NCBI RefSeq assembly: GCF_004793545.1 | Contig: NZ_SRYA01000021.1 | Coordinates: forward strand, 20,402-84,401 | Direction of reading: 5' to 3' | Length of the DNA: 64,000 nucleotides | Source: Petralouisia muris | GTDB taxonomy: Bacteria; Bacillota; Clostridia; Lachnospirales; Lachnospiraceae | Part shown: piece after piece, positions 9,779 through 17,928 of the stretch | How the letters are laid out: the number at the start of each line of letters is the position of its first letter | Numbering within the stretch: position 1 is the stretch's first letter | Position numbers and translations under genes: made by a program | Notes under the pieces: model-generated | Database searches by the model: none | What the model saw: the letters and a program-made list of their open reading frames with translations, nothing else | Told to the model about the DNA's origin: nothing

Positions 9779-9967
9779 AATAACAATACCCTCCATTTTC
9801 ACCCATAATCTTCTATAAAGTGTGAAGTCCTGATAGGATTCTTCATATGTTACAAATTTATTACAGGACTTATTATAACAAGGAGGGCTGTTTATGTCAA
9901 CCGTAATCTTTGACAAAAAAGTTGCAATATTTACTCTGATCTTGTCATTATTGCATTGCAGCTTATA

Positions 9968-10888
9968 TTATTTTCCCTGCTTCGCAATATATTTTTCCAC
10001 CGAAGTAATTGCATTGGCTCCGTCAGCCGCAGCCGTCAACACCTGCCTTAACTGCTTAGTCCTCACATCTCCCGCCGCAAATACCCCTGCGGCGCTGGTC
10101 TTTGTATCTTCACCGGCTACAATATATCCCTGGGCGTCCTGGGCCACAAGATCTTTCAGCGCCCCGGAATTGGGCTCAATTCCCACTGCAATAAACACCC
10201 CATGCACAAAAAGCTCTCTGTCCCTATCCTCTTTGTGATTATGGACAAGAACCGACGATACCTGCCCTTCTCCCTGAATAGCAGTTAAATTGCTGTTCAG
10301 CACCAGTTCAATATTCGGGGTATCCCTGACCCTTTCCTGCAAAATCCCTGCGCCACGGAACTCTTCTCTTCTGTGAATCAGATAAACCTTCTCGCAGCCC
10401 CGCGCCAGAAATAATGCATCCTCTAACGCCACATCTCCGCCTCCGGCCACTGCCACGATTTTTCCCCGGAAAAAGGCCCCGTCACAGGTAGCGCAGTAGG
10501 ACACTCCCATTCCTGCCAGCTCCTCTTCTCCCGGCACTCCCAGCTTCCGGTGCCTGGCTCCGGTTGCAATAATCAGGCTTTTTGCTTCATAAGCGTCCTT
10601 AGAAGTGATGACAACCTTCTTCTCACCCTCTAATTTTACCTCTGTCACCCTGGCATTCACCACCTCGGCTCCTAATCGATCTGCATGGGCGCGGAATTTC
10701 TGACCGATTTCAAAACCTGTAATCCCCGGAAGCCCCGGATAATTATCCACTTCATAGGTATCCAGAATCTGGCCTCCGCTCAGAGGCTTTTCTTCTATTA
10801 TTAAAGTGCTTAACCTTGCCCTCTGTGCATAAATCGCTGCGCTCAAACCCGCCGGGCCGCTGCCCAAAATTATTACATCATACATCAT
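9968..10888 (-). CDS. trxB: Thioredoxin reductase
   Basis: 306 residues with the N-terminal FAD dinucleotide motif ILGSGPAGLSAAIYA, redox-active CATC motif in YCATCDGAFF, NADPH-binding GGGDVALEDALFLA and the C-terminal FAAGDVRTK. It reduces thioredoxin with NADPH in the cytosol. Two consecutive ATGs follow AGGAGGG; either could initiate. No thioredoxin gene is adjacent. Confidence 0.95.
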   Translation of the reverse strand: MMYDVIILGSGPAGLSAAIYAQRARLSTLIIEEKPLSGGQILDTYEVDNYPGLPGITGFEIGQKFRAHADRLGAEVVNARVTEVKLEGEKKVVITSKDAYEAKSLIIATGARHRKLGVPGEEELAGMGVSYCATCDGAFFRGKIVAVAGGGDVALEDALFLARGCEKVYLIHRREEFRGAGILQERVRDTPNIELVLNSNLTAIQGEGQVSSVLVHNHKEDRDRELFVHGVFIAVGIEPNSGALKDLVAQDAQGYIVAGEDTKTSAAGVFAAGDVRTKQLRQVLTAAADGANAITSVEKYIAKQGK

Positions 10889-11020
10889 GTGAACCCTCCT
10901 GCTTATCTGATATTGATTTTTCCCATATCTCGTGCCATAATAGGAACAGGGTGATTTTACCTGCGGAACCAGGCGGATTTCTGTCTCACAGTTCCGGAAT
11001 CTAAGAAAGGAGGCACGATT

Positions 11021-11197
11021 ATGGATATTGCTTCTTTATCAACTGCTCTCAGCATGACCAGCGTCAACAACGACGTGGGCGCCATTATGCTGAGCAAACA
11101 ACTGGATACGATGGAAAACATGGGGGACTCCATGATTAAGCTCATGGAACAGTCTGTGAATCCCCATATCGGCGGAAACATTGATATTTCCATCTAA
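11021..11197 (+). CDS. YjfB family putative motility protein (small)
   Basis: A 58-residue plus-strand protein starting at an ATG with a perfect AAAGGAGG 7 bases upstream. The sequence MDIASLSTALSMTSVNNDVG and the central VGAIMLSKQLDTMENMGDSM match the small YjfB-type proteins annotated as putative motility proteins in Firmicutes. Its biochemical role is unknown. It lies alone between divergent trxB and the convergent CPBP gene. A GC-rich inverted repeat (CAGCCCC / GGGGCTG, 11213-11258) follows the stop but lacks a T-tract on the plus strand. Confidence 0.85.
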   Translation: MDIASLSTALSMTSVNNDVGAIMLSKQLDTMENMGDSMIKLMEQSVNPHIGGNIDISI

Positions 11198-11281
11198 TCC
11201 CTTGTAAGGACAGCCCCAGGAAGGATTCCGGCATTCGGATATTTCTTTCCCGGGGCTGAAAAAGTACCTTTATCACCTATT

Positions 11282-12298
11282 CTATCCCATTCTTTCTATA
11301 TAAATGCGCATTCCCATCATTCCAAAGCAAATAATAACAGCAATGACAAGGGGTACTGTAATCATTCTCTTCTTCGTTCCGCCAGAAAACATCTGTTTCA
11401 CATACTCCCAGCGGTGATTGATTTTGCAAATGGCAATATAAATCCCCACTGCACCGCAGGTGGTTCCCACCGCGACGATTGCCCAGACCGTAATCCCTAT
11501 CAAAAACATCAGAAGCTCACCGCTCTCCATGGTGGAGGCATATCCTCCTGCCTGCACCTGCATATCGGCTTCCAATCCCACCATCTCATACAGAACTGGC
11601 AGAAGAAAACTCATCACCACACTGGTAGCATTTAACGTAAAGTGAGCAATCATGGAGCTGAAGATACTGCCGGTAGCCTCCACCAGAAACGCCAGATACA
11701 CTCCAAGGGCAAAGGCATACACAAACTGATTTAAGTTCATGTGCATACAGCCGAACAGAAATCCGGTAAGGAGAATAGCCGGAAGCATCCTGCTCCTTTT
11801 ATAAGTCTGAAACATCACGCCCCGAAACAGAAACTCCTCCACACAAGCCGGCATGACTGCTGTAAACAACAGGCTCAGAAAAAAATTCTGTCCCTGCATC
11901 ATATCCATCACTGCCGCCGAACCGGAGGTAGTAAAAATCATGGAAATGGCGTTCAGCACAATAATCAGCGGATACATCAGATACGTGCACACCACCACCA
12001 GCACAATGGTGGCAATGTTGATTTTCCGATAAGGAATAAACTGCCGTATTCCGTTTGCTCCTTCCCCGCTGTCCCGTTCCCCGCTCTGCACCGCCAAAGC
12101 CTGGGAACGGGACAGCCTTCTGCAGTACCAAAATCCTGGCACAAAGACCAGCATCTGGGAAATCAGAATGGAAACATATGTGGACATATTCCCAATTGCC
12201 GGCACGATAACAGACAGGAAGCTAAACGCCAGGCTCACGCCCACATAAAGGACTACAGTCAGCAGAAATACACGGTTTACACTTTTGTTTTCGGACAT
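11282..12298 (-). CDS. CPBP family intramembrane glutamic endopeptidase
   Basis: 338 residues with about seven or eight hydrophobic helices. The family motifs are visible: EEFLFRG (EExxxR) in the middle and FGCMH (FxxxH) about 30 residues later. CPBP proteins are membrane proteases related to CAAX-processing enzymes and bacteriocin self-immunity proteins; the substrate is unknown. The start lies 11 bp after the cvfB-like stop, so it is likely the third gene of a thioesterase-cvfB-CPBP unit. Confidence 0.88.
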   Translation of the reverse strand: MSENKSVNRVFLLTVVLYVGVSLAFSFLSVIVPAIGNMSTYVSILISQMLVFVPGFWYCRRLSRSQALAVQSGERDSGEGANGIRQFIPYRKINIATIVLVVVCTYLMYPLIIVLNAISMIFTTSGSAAVMDMMQGQNFFLSLLFTAVMPACVEEFLFRGVMFQTYKRSRMLPAILLTGFLFGCMHMNLNQFVYAFALGVYLAFLVEATGSIFSSMIAHFTLNATSVVMSFLLPVLYEMVGLEADMQVQAGGYASTMESGELLMFLIGITVWAIVAVGTTCGAVGIYIAICKINHRWEYVKQMFSGGTKKRMITVPLVIAVIICFGMMGMRIYIERMG

Positions 12299-12309
12299 AA
12301 CAGCCCCTC

Positions 12310-13146
12310 CTAACTCTTTCGGATTTCTTCTTTTGTAATTTCAATTTTTCGTTCTTTATACAGCCGTCCCACAGCCCGCTTAAATGCATTCTTGCTCATT
12401 TTCGTCTCCTGCATAATAAGCTCCGGGGATGCTTTGTCCGTAAAGGGAAGCACTCCGTTGTACTGGTCTAAAAGCTCCAGCACCTTAAGGGCGTCCTCAT
12501 TCATCTGCACATATGCTTTTTCCCGCAGGGTCAAGTCCAGTTTCCCATCCGGCTTTACGCCGGTCACCCTGGCATTGACGCAATCTCCGATCCGAAGAAA
12601 ACTGTGATCCTCATGACAGGGAATCAAGGCAGAATATCGGTCATCCACTGCCACAAAGGCGCCGAAATTATCACTGAATTCATAGACCCGCCCCTGGACT
12701 GTATCTCCCGCCTGATAGGGGGAATCAGTATCCAGCATTTCATAGATTTCCTTCATGCTGGCGCAGAGACGCCGGCTTTTATCTATATACAGCCTTACCA
12801 GTATTTCGTCCTGTTCCCGCACCTTGCCGACCTGCTCTTTATATGGAAGAAATAAGTCTTTTTCCAGACCCCAATCCAGAAATGCACCGATCCCCTGTAC
12901 GGATACTACCGTCAGAACCTTCACTTCCCCCATTTTCAGTTTCGGCTCCCGGGTGGTGGTAATCATCCGATCCTTGGAATCCTTATAGACAAAAACCTCC
13001 AGACGATCTCCAATCTCTGTTCCCTGGGGCACCTGCTTGGCCGGAAGCAGAACTCTGGTCTCATCCCCCTCCCGCTCTGCCAGATAAATGCCGAATTCCA
13101 CCTTTTTCACCACTATAAGACTCTGTTTTTCTCCTAACCGAATCAT
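12310..13146 (-). CDS. CvfB-like S1 RNA-binding protein
   Basis: 278 residues with two to three tandem S1/OB-type domains (GIYLAEREGDETRVLLPAKQ, GAFLDWGLEKDLFLPYKEQ, GAFVAVDDRYSALIP) and a C-terminal winged-helix region (MSKNAFKRAVGRLYKERKI), the layout of CvfB/YitL. Family members bind RNA and affect virulence or gene expression in staphylococci and streptococci. The start codon overlaps the stop of the thioesterase gene (ATGA), implying coupled translation. Confidence 0.9.
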   Translation of the reverse strand: MIRLGEKQSLIVVKKVEFGIYLAEREGDETRVLLPAKQVPQGTEIGDRLEVFVYKDSKDRMITTTREPKLKMGEVKVLTVVSVQGIGAFLDWGLEKDLFLPYKEQVGKVREQDEILVRLYIDKSRRLCASMKEIYEMLDTDSPYQAGDTVQGRVYEFSDNFGAFVAVDDRYSALIPCHEDHSFLRIGDCVNARVTGVKPDGKLDLTLREKAYVQMNEDALKVLELLDQYNGVLPFTDKASPELIMQETKMSKNAFKRAVGRLYKERKIEITKEEIRKS

Positions 13147-13853
13147 TTTCTTTCCTCCAATTCTATGACTGCATAAGGACTGCCCTGCTCATCTGCCAGA
13201 CTTACGGTTATTTTCCCCGCTTCCTGACGGGCATAAGGATATATCATATCTCCGTACACTGCCGCTTTTCGGTATTCTGCTTTCATTTTGCCTGTCTGAA
13301 ATCCCTGAGGCAGATATTCCTGTGCCATGCAGATGTATTTTCCATTATTCACATGCTGATTGGTGTCAATATGATATTTGTGCACCGGAAAAGGCTCCTT
13401 CGCCTCCATCTCTTTTGGCAGGGCCACCTTCCTGGATGTATGCTCCATAGGAAGTCTGGGACAAAACTCGTAAGCGTCTGCCATTTCCTGCAGCACTCTG
13501 ACGGGCTTCCCGCTTTCCAAATCAAGAAGCACCCAAACAGAATTGGCGCAGGCCAGAAGCTCTTCTCCCTCTCCCTTCAAGGTATAATTGCGATAGCCAA
13601 AAAAACCCTTAAAATCATAGGGCCAGGTGCTGACTGTGATTTTCTCTCCAAAGGAGGGACAGCGTTTGAATTCTACCTGCCAGCAGGTCAGTACCCACGC
13701 CATATGTTTCTCTGCCATATAATCCAGCCCTACCTCCACTTCTTCTGCCTGAAAGGAACTGCAATCCTGAAAATAGTCCAGGATGGAATTCATCTTGATA
13801 TATCCTTTACTGTCCACCTCGCTGTAGCGGACTCTGCTGTCAAAACTGTACAT
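13143..13853 (-). CDS. Acyl-ACP thioesterase
   Basis: The ATG at 13853, with GGAGG 6 bases upstream, gives 236 residues, standard for bacterial FatA/FatB-like enzymes. A longer reading would run back through the tRNA-Gln gene and is not real. Two hotdog domains are visible: the first with MNSILDYFQD and STWPYDFKGFFGYRNY, the second with HKYHIDTNQHVNNGKYI, which holds the catalytic Asn/His pair region. The enzyme hydrolyses acyl-ACP to free fatty acid. Only 38 bp separate it from the tRNA terminator, so it may depend on readthrough of that hairpin. Confidence 0.92.
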   Translation of the reverse strand: MYSFDSRVRYSEVDSKGYIKMNSILDYFQDCSSFQAEEVEVGLDYMAEKHMAWVLTCWQVEFKRCPSFGEKITVSTWPYDFKGFFGYRNYTLKGEGEELLACANSVWVLLDLESGKPVRVLQEMADAYEFCPRLPMEHTSRKVALPKEMEAKEPFPVHKYHIDTNQHVNNGKYICMAQEYLPQGFQTGKMKAEYRKAAVYGDMIYPYARQEAGKITVSLADEQGSPYAVIELEERK

Positions 13854-13891
13854 CTCTTCCTCCAAACTAACATCCAATTTCCTGTGATATG

Positions 13892-13921
13892 ATAAAAACC
13901 CATCACGCTCTGTGATGGGTT
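13892..13921 (-). terminator. Terminator after tRNA-Gln
   Basis: A 10-bp perfect stem (13897-13906 with 13912-13921, five-base loop) begins 6 bases after the tRNA 3' end, and on the minus strand is followed by TTTTTATC. It lies between the tRNA and the thioesterase gene. Confidence 0.85.
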
Positions 13922-13926
13922 CCAAG

Positions 13927-13998
13927 CTGGCCCACAAGGATTCGAACCTTGAAATGACGGAGTCAGAGTCCGTTGCCTTACCGTTTGGCGATGGGCCA
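13927..13998 (-). tRNA. tRNA-Gln (CUG anticodon)
   Basis: A 72-nt cloverleaf on the minus strand. The acceptor arms TGGCCCA and TGGGCCA pair, with a U1-A72 pair typical of bacterial tRNA-Gln. The D arm is GCC/GGC, the anticodon stem ACGGA/TCCGT encloses loop CTCTGAC (anticodon CTG), and the T loop is TTCGAAT. The discriminator is G and CCA is not encoded. Promoter upstream and terminator downstream are both visible. Confidence 0.95.
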
Positions 13999-14016
13999 TT
14001 GTTTTCAACAAAATGT

Positions 14017-14045
14017 ATTATATACGAGTTCCGACAGAAATGCAA
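14017..14045 (-). promoter_or_regulatory. Promoter of tRNA-Gln
   Basis: On the minus strand TTGCAT (14040-14045) is separated by 17 bases from TATAAT (14017-14022), a strong sigma-A-type promoter ending 18 bases before the tRNA 5' end. Confidence 0.85.
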
Positions 14046-14062
14046 GCATTTTTTTTTATTTT

Positions 14063-14707
14063 TTAAAAAATTTTTATTTTTCCGTCAATTAAGGCAAATT
14101 CTGCCGTTTTTCCTACCTGAAATCCTGCCGTCCCGCTGGTTCCTTCTGTAATCTCCTGCTGCAGCCCCGCCAGCTTTTCAGCCGGAACCATTACCTCTGT
14201 CACCACTTTATCCGTATAAACAGTATCAATAGCCGTAATCTGATTCTGCGCCAGCAGATACTGTATCTTTCCAATGCTGTTATAATCGCTCTCGATGGTC
14301 AGAAGCCTTCCCTGGATTCTTTCTATCACAACGCTGTTCTTCAGTCCTTCCTGCACTGCCTTCTGATAAGCCCGCACAAGACCTCCGGTGCCCAAAAGCG
14401 TTCCGCCGAAATACCGGGTCACCACTACAGCCATATTGTGAATATCCTCCCGCAGCAGCACATCCAGCATCGGACGTCCTGCCGTTCCGGCAGGCTCTCC
14501 GTCATCGCTGCATCGCTGCAGGTTCTGACGCTCCCCTGCAACAAAGGCGAAACAGTTATGCCTTGCGTCCCAGTACTGCTTTTTCATTCTCCCGATAAAC
14601 GAAAGCGCCTCTTCTTCTGTTTCTATCTTCTCTGTGGTGGCAATGAAACGTGATTTCTTTTCCACAATTTCGCCGCTTCCCCCCTGATATAATATTTTCA
14701 CCGACAT
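14063..14707 (-). CDS. YigZ/IMPACT family protein (UPF0029)
   Basis: 214 residues with the UPF0029 core: KKSRFIATTEKIETEEEAL, then DARHNCFAFVAG, SDDGEPAGTAGRPML and VVVTRYFGGTLLGTGGLVRAY. A C-terminal DUF1949-like ferredoxin-fold segment follows. YigZ relates to eukaryotic IMPACT and to proline-dipeptidase-linked proteins in databases, but its function remains poorly defined. It is followed by the A/T-rich region that carries the tRNA promoter. Confidence 0.92.
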   Translation of the reverse strand: MSVKILYQGGSGEIVEKKSRFIATTEKIETEEEALSFIGRMKKQYWDARHNCFAFVAGERQNLQRCSDDGEPAGTAGRPMLDVLLREDIHNMAVVVTRYFGGTLLGTGGLVRAYQKAVQEGLKNSVVIERIQGRLLTIESDYNSIGKIQYLLAQNQITAIDTVYTDKVVTEVMVPAEKLAGLQQEITEGTSGTAGFQVGKTAEFALIDGKIKIF

Positions 14708-14804
14708 GATTTCCTCCCTTTGAACTGCTGCTTTCTATTCTAACACACCTGCCTGTATTTCCACAAGTCACAAAATTTTTCTTTATTTCACAATTCTTTT
14801 TTGT

Positions 14805-14901
14805 TATAATACTGTGAAAGCTGCCATCCGTCAAAGGGAATCTAATGGTTAATTTGCGGCGATAAGTCAGATACTACATCATATAAAAACAGGCAGCTTT
14901 C
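14805..14901 (+). promoter_or_regulatory. Promoter and structured leader of the class A PBP gene
   Basis: TATAAT at 14805-14810 predicts transcription starting near 14817, exactly where a 10-bp arm GAAAGCTGCC (14816-14825) begins. Its complement GGCAGCTTTC lies at 14892-14901. The transcript would open with a closed domain of about 86 nt. Inside are AAAGGGAA (14834-14840 region) and AAGTCAGATAC, reminiscent of cobalamin-riboswitch boxes, but the B12-binding core is missing. The -35 region is poor. Confidence 0.45.
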
Positions 14902-14976
14902 TACGGAATGTATTTTGAACGTGTATTTGGATAAATCAAAGCAACACCCACATTTCTTGGTAAAGGAGGTTTACGA

Positions 14977-17709
14977 ATGAATTATGGAAAAAAAGGCGTA
15001 TCGCGAAAGGAAAAGCAGCTTACTTCTACCGCCTCGCTGGTACGCAGGAAATTTTCAGTTATTTTCTTTAAAACACTGCTGGTTTTCTTTCTGGCGGCCA
15101 TCGTTATCGGCGGCTGCGCAGGAATCGGCGTATTCAAGGGCGTTATTGATTCCGCCCCGGATATTTCCGATATCGATCCCACCCCTACCGGCTACTTGTC
15201 CGTAGTGCTGGACAACCAGGGGAATCAGACTGCTAAGCTGGTGGCTTCCGGCTCCAACCGTGTTTATGTGACGCTGGATGAAATTCCCGAGGATCTTCAG
15301 CATGCCTTTGTAGCCATTGAAGATGAACGGTTCTATGAGCACAACGGCATTGATATCAAGGGAATTATCCGGGCAGGCTTTACCGGCATCGCCAATGGCT
15401 TTCATTTCAGCCAGGGTGCCAGCACCATCACCCAGCAGCTTTTGAAAAACAACGTATTCGAAGGCTGGACCAACCAATCCGGCATTGAGAAGGTAAAGCG
15501 GAAAATCCAGGAACAATACCTGGCCATAGAGCTGAGCAAGGTGAAATCCAAAGATTGGATTCTGGAGAATTACCTGAATACCATCAACCTGGGACAGAAC
15601 ACGCTGGGGGTACAATCCGCTTCCCGCCGTTATTTCGGCAAAGACGTCTCAGAGCTGACTCTTTCGGAAGGGGCAGTAATTGCCGGAATTACCAAGAATC
15701 CTTCTGCTTATAATCCAGTCAGCCATCCAGAGGAAAATAACAAACGGCGGAAGCTGGTTCTGAAAAATATGAAGGACCAGAACTACATTTCTGAGAAAGA
15801 ATACAATGAAGCCCTAAAGGATGACGTTTATTCCCGCATTCAGCAGGTCAACATTGAATACGGCACCGACAATCCCAATTCTTATTTTGTAGACGCATTA
15901 ATTGATCAGGTGGCCCGAGATCTGGTGGAGAAAAAGGGATATACCGATACCCAGGCTTACAAAGCGCTCTACAACAGCGGTCTTACCATCGAATCCACCC
16001 AGGATATGGGAATCCAGCAGATTTGCGACGAAGAAGTCAATAACCAGGAAAATTATTCCACGGCTCCTCAGTATTCTTTTTCTTACCGCCTGACGGTGGA
16101 GGACAAAGACGGTTCCATAAAAAATTACAGTGACCAGACCATGATCTCCTATTACAGCGCTTCCTCTGCAGACTATTCTCTGAACTTTTCCAGCCGGGAG
16201 GAGGCGCAGGCGGCCATTGACGCTTACAAAGCGGCAATTATGGAACCGGGAGATACCATTGTGGAAGGCGGAGAATCTGTGGTATTTACCCTGCAGCCCC
16301 AGGCGGCGGTTACCATAATGGATCAATATACCGGCGATGTTAAGGCCATTGTGGGAGGAAGAGGCGACAAAAGCGGAAGCCGTACCCTGAACCGGGCCAC
16401 AGACACCACCAGGCAGCCTGGCTCCACCTTCAAGGTTCTGGCCGCCTATGCTCCGGCTCTGGATACCGCCGGGATGACGTTGGCTACTGTCCAGGACGAT
16501 GCGCCCTTTTCTTACGCCAACGGAACCTCACTGCGCAACTATGACAACAGCTACCGGGGATTTACCACCATCCGCTATGCCATAACCAAATCCATCAACG
16601 TGGTAACCGTCAAAACCCTGACAGACATTTCTCCTCAGACCGGCTATGATTATCTGACCAATTTTGGATTTACCACCCTGACGGAAGACGATATTGTCCA
16701 GTCCTTAGCTCTGGGCGGCATTACCCAGGGCGTCACCAATCTGGAACTGACTGCCGCCTATGCCACCATTGCCGATGGGGGAACCTACACAAAGCCCAGA
16801 TTTTATACCCGAATTCTGGATCACAACGGCAATGTGCTGATTGACAATAACCAGGAAACCCATACCGTACTGAAAGAAAGCACCGCCTTTCTTTTAACTT
16901 CCGCCATGCAGGATGTTATCACAGTTGGAACCGGCGGAGCTGTTAATTTTGGAACTATGCCCATTGCGGGAAAAACCGGAACCACCACCAAGAACAGAGA
17001 CGCGCTATTTGCCGGTTTCACCCCTTATTACACCTGCTCTGTCTGGTGCGGATACGACGACAACTCCCCCCAGGACAGTGCGCTGACTGCCAATCCCAAA
17101 ACTCTCTGGCGCAATATTATGGGAAGAATTCATGAAAACCTGGAATACAAAGATTTTACCCAGCCGGAGGGCATTACCACTGCCGCCGTCTGCAAAAAAT
17201 CCGGAAAATTAGCAGTCGAAGGGCTGTGTGATGCAGATCCCAGAGGAAGCATGGTGGAAACGGAATTTTTCGCTGCCGGAACTGTCCCCACCGAATACTG
17301 CGACCATCATGTCAGCGCAACCGTCTGTACTGCTTCCGGCATGCTGGCCAACGAATTCTGCCCGCAGGAAAACCGTCAGGGCGGCATCTATATTGTTGGA
17401 GGCTCTCCGGATACGGAAGACGGACCTTTCCTGTTGTCGGATTCTCTGTCACAGGAAAACTACTGTACCGTCCACACCGCTGCTTCTGTGATTCCGGAAA
17501 TTCCGGAAATCCAAATCCCAGACGACGATACCCAGGGAGGCGGAAAGAAACCCAATAAAGATGATAAGGAGCATACCAATGATAAGAAAGATGAGGAGGA
17601 ACCTCCAGAAGATGAGCTGCCAGGAGAAGATGACGTGAGCGTGCCTCCCGAGGACACTTCTCCAGAAGGAAACGGCCCAGATGCTGTTCCGCCAGGAGAA
17701 GAACCCTGA
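14977..17709 (+). CDS. Bifunctional class A penicillin-binding protein
   Basis: 910 residues starting after AAAGGAGG. One transmembrane helix (about residues 27-50), then the GT51 glycosyltransferase domain with EDERFYEHNGID and QGASTITQQLLKN, and the transpeptidase domain with the Ser motif PGSTFK, SIN and KTGTT. The protein polymerises and crosslinks peptidoglycan outside the membrane. The C-terminal 75 residues are an acidic Pro/Glu/Asp/Lys-rich tail with no obvious domain. Convergent with the pseudo-receiver gene; a 97-bp inverted-repeat element follows 25 bp after the stop. Confidence 0.95.
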   Translation: MNYGKKGVSRKEKQLTSTASLVRRKFSVIFFKTLLVFFLAAIVIGGCAGIGVFKGVIDSAPDISDIDPTPTGYLSVVLDNQGNQTAKLVASGSNRVYVTLDEIPEDLQHAFVAIEDERFYEHNGIDIKGIIRAGFTGIANGFHFSQGASTITQQLLKNNVFEGWTNQSGIEKVKRKIQEQYLAIELSKVKSKDWILENYLNTINLGQNTLGVQSASRRYFGKDVSELTLSEGAVIAGITKNPSAYNPVSHPEENNKRRKLVLKNMKDQNYISEKEYNEALKDDVYSRIQQVNIEYGTDNPNSYFVDALIDQVARDLVEKKGYTDTQAYKALYNSGLTIESTQDMGIQQICDEEVNNQENYSTAPQYSFSYRLTVEDKDGSIKNYSDQTMISYYSASSADYSLNFSSREEAQAAIDAYKAAIMEPGDTIVEGGESVVFTLQPQAAVTIMDQYTGDVKAIVGGRGDKSGSRTLNRATDTTRQPGSTFKVLAAYAPALDTAGMTLATVQDDAPFSYANGTSLRNYDNSYRGFTTIRYAITKSINVVTVKTLTDISPQTGYDYLTNFGFTTLTEDDIVQSLALGGITQGVTNLELTAAYATIADGGTYTKPRFYTRILDHNGNVLIDNNQETHTVLKESTAFLLTSAMQDVITVGTGGAVNFGTMPIAGKTGTTTKNRDALFAGFTPYYTCSVWCGYDDNSPQDSALTANPKTLWRNIMGRIHENLEYKDFTQPEGITTAAVCKKSGKLAVEGLCDADPRGSMVETEFFAAGTVPTEYCDHHVSATVCTASGMLANEFCPQENRQGGIYIVGGSPDTEDGPFLLSDSLSQENYCTVHTAASVIPEIPEIQIPDDDTQGGGKKPNKDDKEHTNDKKDEEEPPEDELPGEDDVSVPPEDTSPEGNGPDAVPPGEEP

Positions 17710-17734
17710 GAAACGCCTTATAGGAAGTGAAAAT

Positions 17735-17831
17735 GGGGCTGTCGGAAAATGAAATTATAACACAACCTACCGTGTGACGCCGAAAGAATCACATGATCCA
17801 TTGTGCTAACCACTCATTTCCCGACAGCCCC
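17735..17831. repeat. 97-bp inverted-repeat element, GGGGCTGTCGG ends
   Basis: Arms GGGGCTGTCGGAAAATGA (17735-17752) and its complement at 17814-17831 match in 17 of 18 positions. The interior has further complementary pairs (CACAA/TTGTG, GTGTGA/TCACAT). TTTAT follows on the plus strand, so it may end transcription of the PBP gene. A second element of the same size and similar ends lies at 37210-37304, also between convergent genes. Confidence 0.75.
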
Positions 17832-17928
17832 TTTATACTTAAGCGCATACTGATGAACCAACTAAATTCCTGACCTGACCTGCAGGCGCTGCCAGAGCGT
17901 GCTTGAAAAATCCTCTAGTGCAATTTCT

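Noticed and set aside
9894..10238. Plus-strand hydrophobic reading frame overlapping trxB
   Set aside because: Its 3' two thirds is antisense to trxB and the sequence matches no family; the apparent hydrophobicity comes from the reverse complement.
11209..11258. Intrinsic terminator of yjfB
   Set aside because: The GC-rich stem is convincing but it is followed by AAAAAG on the plus strand, with no T-tract, so termination there is unsupported.
13854..14045. N-terminal extension of the acyl-ACP thioesterase
   Set aside because: The added residues are a translation of the tRNA-Gln gene and its terminator; the ATG at 13853 has a good ribosome binding site and gives normal length.
14826..14891. 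Functional cobalamin riboswitch
   Set aside because: Only AGGGAA- and GTCAGATAC-like boxes are seen; the central B12-binding core is missing and the downstream gene is not a B12 gene. Kept only as a finding on leader structure.
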